From: Stercorarius parasiticus
Lineage: Eukaryota > Chordata > Aves > Charadriiformes > Stercorariidae
Reading direction: 5' to 3'
Assembly: GCA_013396915.1 (NCBI GenBank)
Contig: VWZL01002503.1
Location: 291,122-355,121 of the forward strand
Length of the DNA stretch: 64,000 nucleotides
In this document: piece after piece, positions 60,401 to 64,000 of the stretch
Numbering within the stretch: position 1 is the stretch's first letter
Layout of the letters: every line of letters starts with the position of its first letter
Program-made: the position numbers and the translations under genes
Notes under the pieces: generated by a model
Databases searched by the model: none
Told to the model about the DNA's origin: nothing
Seen by the model: the letters and a program-made list of their open reading frames with translations, nothing else

Positions 60401-63400
60401 GCTTGAGAGCATGACCACAGGAAAAACAAACTTTATTTTTCCTGTACAGATTAACTCAGCCAACAGGGCGGTAATTAGATCTGAGCCAATTTCTCAGAGT
60501 GCTCATATCACCCATCTCGGATGGAAAGTTTTCACAGCAGGAAACATACCTTACAATGTTTTTAAAAAAGAGGGCTATTTTTTAAAACAAGTTTTAAGAA
60601 CGTCAACGGAAAATTTCCTATACTGCTGGAAATTATTACTGAGAAAATAATACAGCGTTTTACAATGTAAAAGAAACAGAAATGAAAGGCACGATTTCAT
60701 GTACAGCCTTACAGATACTTAGACTAACTCAGCAACACTTCACCTTGAAAAATATGTACACTAACCAGCAAGCTCTACAGAAACATATCACATAAGCACT
60801 AGAAATAACAAATACACCTGCAGTTACCAACATACAGAAAAGCCAGTCTCATGTCTAGCCGTTTTCTACCCCAGGATTGCATCCACATTGAAAAAGCCAG
60901 TGCCCAAGTCTCAGCTCAGTAAAAGATACAGTCCCTAAAATATGCAGAGACGTGCAAGACGACTAGATCTCTCTACACATGGAACACTCTCCAAACACCT
61001 TTTTGCATGTATACAGAAACCTGTACACATGCATTTTGTATGCCTGCTCATGTATACCAAAACAATTAGGTATGAATAAGCCTCTTAGAAATCAAATGCC
61101 AGACTCCCAGGCTGTATTTACAAACAGTACTTCTATTACCTACGCTGATTAGCGACGAAACTGAACTCTGAAGTTTTTACTGATGATATTGCAGAAAACC
61201 ACAATTAATATTCAGTGCACTCTTTAGACTTGGATATCTAAGGAAGAGGTATTTCATTTCACGATCATGAGAAGAGAAAGTTCAGGATCATGGGTAGTAC
61301 GCACAAAACAACAAGTAGGATTGCAACCTTGGACTTCAGGAGGGCTAACTCTGACCTCTTCAAGAAACTGCTTGGAGAGATTCCATGGGCTAGGGCTCTG
61401 GAAGGTAGGGGGGCTCAAGAGAGCTGGTTGGTATTCAAATACCACTTTCTCCAAGCTCAGGATCGGTGCATACCTAAGAGCAAGAAGTCGGCCAAGGGAA
61501 GCAGGAGACCTGCATGGCTGAGCTGGGAGCTTCTGAAAAAGCTCAAGTGGAAGAAGGAAGTTTACAGCACATGGAAGAAGGGACTGACCACTTGGGAAGA
61601 TTACAAGAATGCCGCCAGAGCGTGCAGGGATAAAACTAGGATAGCCAAGACCTCCTTGGAATTAAACGTGGAAAGGGATGTCAAGGTCAACAGGAAGGGT
61701 TTCTTCAAGTATATTGGAGGCAAAAGGAAAACTAGAGAAAATGTGGGCCCACTGTTGAATGAGACAGGAGCCATGGTGACGGAGGATGCAGAGAAGGCAG
61801 AGTTACCGAATGCCGCCTTTGCTTCGGTCTTTACTGCTCAGGCCCTCAGGAGTCCCAGACTTTGGAGGTAACAGGGAAAGTCTGGATGAAGGAAGACTTC
61901 CCCTTGGTTGAGGAGGATCAAGTTAGAGATCAATTAAGTAAACTGGATATCCACAAGTCCATGGGTCCTGATGGGATGCACCCAAGAGTGCTGAGGAAGC
62001 TGGCAGAAGTCATTGCTGGGCTGCTCTCCATCATCTTTGAAAGGTCCTGGAGAACGGGCGAGGTGCCTGAGGACTGGAGGAAAGCCAATGTCACTCCAGT
62101 CTTCAAAAAGGGCAAGAATGAAGACCTAGGAAACTACGGGCCGGTCAGCCTCGCCTCCATCCCTTGAAAGATGATGGAACAGCTCGTTCTGGGCGTCATC
62201 TCAAAGCATGCGGAGAAAAAGAAAGCTACCGGAAGTAGCCAACACAATTCACCAAGGGAAAGTCATGTCTGACTAATCCGATAGCCTTCTACGATGGCAT
62301 GACTGGATGGATAGATGAGGGGAGGGCAGTGGATGTTGTCTACCTTAACTTCAGCAAGGCTTTCAACACGGTCTCCCACAGTACCCTCACAGGGAAGCTT
62401 AGGAAGTGTGGGTTAGATGAATGGGCAGTGGGGTGGATAGACAACTGGTTGAAAGACAGAGCTCAGAGGGTCATGATTAGGGGCACAGAGTCTGGTTGGA
62501 GGTCAGTGACAAGTGGTGCTCCCCAGGGGTCAGTACTGGGTCCAGTCCTCTTCAATATATTCATCAACGGAGGGACAGAGAGCACCCTCAGCAGGTTTGC
62601 TGACGACACAAAGCTGGGAGGGGTGGCTGAAACACTGGAAGGCTGTGCCGCCATACGGAGAGAGCATGGGGGAAAGAAACCTTATGAAATTCAACAAGGG
62701 CAAGTGTAGGGTGCTGCACCTGGGGAGGAATAACCCCCCGCACCAGTACAGGTTGGGGGTGACCTGCTGGAGAGCAGCTCTGTGGAAAGAGACCTGGGAG
62801 CCCTGGTGGACAACAGGATGACCATGAGCCAGCAATGGGCCCTTGTGGCCAAAAAGGCCAACGGCATCCTGGGGTGCATCAAGAAGAGTGTGGCCAGCAG
62901 GTGGAGGGAGGTCGTCCTCCCCCTCTACTCTGCCTTGGTGAGGCCGCATCTAGAGCACTGTGTCCAGTTCTGGGCTCCCCAGTTCAAGAAGGACAGGGAA
63001 CTGCTGGAGAGGGGACAGCAAAGGGCTACCAAGATGATGAGGGGACTGGAGCACCTCTCTTCTGAAGAAAGGCTGAGGGATTTGGGTCTCTTCAGTCTGG
63101 AAAAAAAGACAACTGAGGGGGGATCTTATCAATGCTTATAAATACTGAAAGGGTGGGTGTCAGGAGGATGGGGCCAGGCTCTTTTCAGTGGACAACGTCT
63201 GATAATGACAAACTAACTGCTGACCTTTTTTTTAAAGCAAAACCAGTCTTACAGAGCAAGTTCATCTTGAATCAGTAGTTCACCCCACAAGGCTGCAGCA
63301 TTTTTGATCCGAAACCTGAAAGCTGGACTTAATGCACTGTTGAATCACAGCCTAATGCAATTTCAATGCCTGCAGTGTCTTCTGCAGGCGAGACCCAGGG

Positions 63401-64000
63401 CTGTCATGGCCCCTTTATACTGTCAGAGCAGATGGGGAAAATAAAAAAACCTCACACCTCATCTCTCAGACCCAAACAAGCACTTAAAAAAAGCTACTAA
63501 TAAGATACGTCTGTGGTTCAGTAAGTCATGCTGGAGTTATTAGTACTACAATTGTTTTTTAAACATCACCTTCACCAGTTACAGGATGCTCTTTATATTT
63601 TCATCAGTAAAGAACTAGTTTGCACCATGCTAATTCACTTCTATGCAACAGTAACACCAAAAGCAGGGTTAGCCTCAGAGACCTATTTCTGTAATAAGCC
63701 TGTTTGCATTAACAAGTCAAGCGTATCACAAATATTTCAAATCTTTTGGATCACCTATTAAACACTTTCCTTGAATTGTGGCTTCCAAAGACCTACCCTT
63801 TAGCACTTATAACATATAGTTTCTGCATAAAGCTTTTAAAAACACAACCAAGAAACTGTGAATAATAAATTAAAATAACAAGAGTGATAAGAGATCATTT
63901 TATCACCCAAGCAGACACAGAAGAAAGAAGAAAACAAGGCTGCAGCAGAATTTCTACCCCCAAGGCACTGTCCCATGACCATCATTCCCTCCATTCCCTT
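57464..64000 (-). other. RABL6: RABL6 intron upstream of exon a (runs off the window)
   Basis: I searched for the preceding RABL6 exon, which should encode a stretch like TSIHWSYK before TDDIVK, and for the GDRNTGKT P-loop. Neither is present. The interval holds a large CR1 (61260-63205), a locally GC-richer patch around 58560-59200 and otherwise nothing recognised. Confidence 0.85.
61260..63205 (+). mobile_element. CR1 LINE internal segment, both ends missing
   Basis: Translation gives CR1 ORF2 from the linker (TLDFRRANSDLFKKLLG, GRGAQESWLVF, KRKTRENVGPLLNE) into reverse transcriptase ([52 protein letters not shown]). The FADD box is intact at 62596-62607. The pieces fall in different frames, and a stop at 62165-62167 interrupts the reverse transcriptase, so it is inactive. 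It stops near 63205, before the usual 3' end. It is antisense to RABL6. Confidence 0.93.

Noticed and set aside
1..64000. CRISPR arrays, bacterial operons, tRNA or rRNA genes
   Set aside because: This is vertebrate nuclear DNA. No regularly spaced repeats, ribosomal sequence or tRNA-like A/B box pairs were seen on reading.

Overview
The window looks avian. It carries five copies of CR1-type LINEs with the bird/reptile 3' end (ATTCTATGA-like), a solo LTR of a family I recognise from bird genomes, and a single-copy vertebrate gene with many small GT-AG exons. The other sauropsid orders also carry CR1, so the class call rests on the combination of repeats and is an inference.

One gene can be supported with confidence: RABL6 (RAB, member RAS oncogene family-like 6; also called PARF, RBEL1 or C9orf86) on the minus strand. 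Thirteen coding exons were placed between 57463 (upstream end in the window) and the stop codon at 12428-12430. Their splice phases join in frame throughout and give about 683 codons: the later part of the GTPase-like domain, a proline/serine-rich linker, an acidic region and a very lysine-rich C-terminus. The first exons (about 90 residues, including the P-loop) are not in 57464-64000 and must lie beyond the right edge. The likely 3' UTR runs left to an ATTAAA signal and an A-tract near 10300.

Layout. Positions 1 to about 7200 are very GC-rich, CpG-containing sequence with many spurious open frames and no gene I can defend. From 7200 to 10296 the composition falls and still no gene is visible. 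From 10316 to 64000 lies RABL6 with its introns. The 10.5 kb intron at 18342-28887 holds a CR1 interrupted by a second small CR1 tail and by a 1088 bp solo LTR with a 5 bp target duplication, plus one CR1 on the gene's own strand. The intron at 40957-47080 holds two short CR1 tails. The intron beyond 57463 holds a 1.9 kb CR1 lacking both ends.

I found no new biological system. The less ordinary observations are a candidate two-exon reading frame inside the 51037-57415 intron, an isolated possible exon at 3141-3226, a few strong small inverted repeats, and homopolymer-rich lysine coding at the RABL6 C-terminus.
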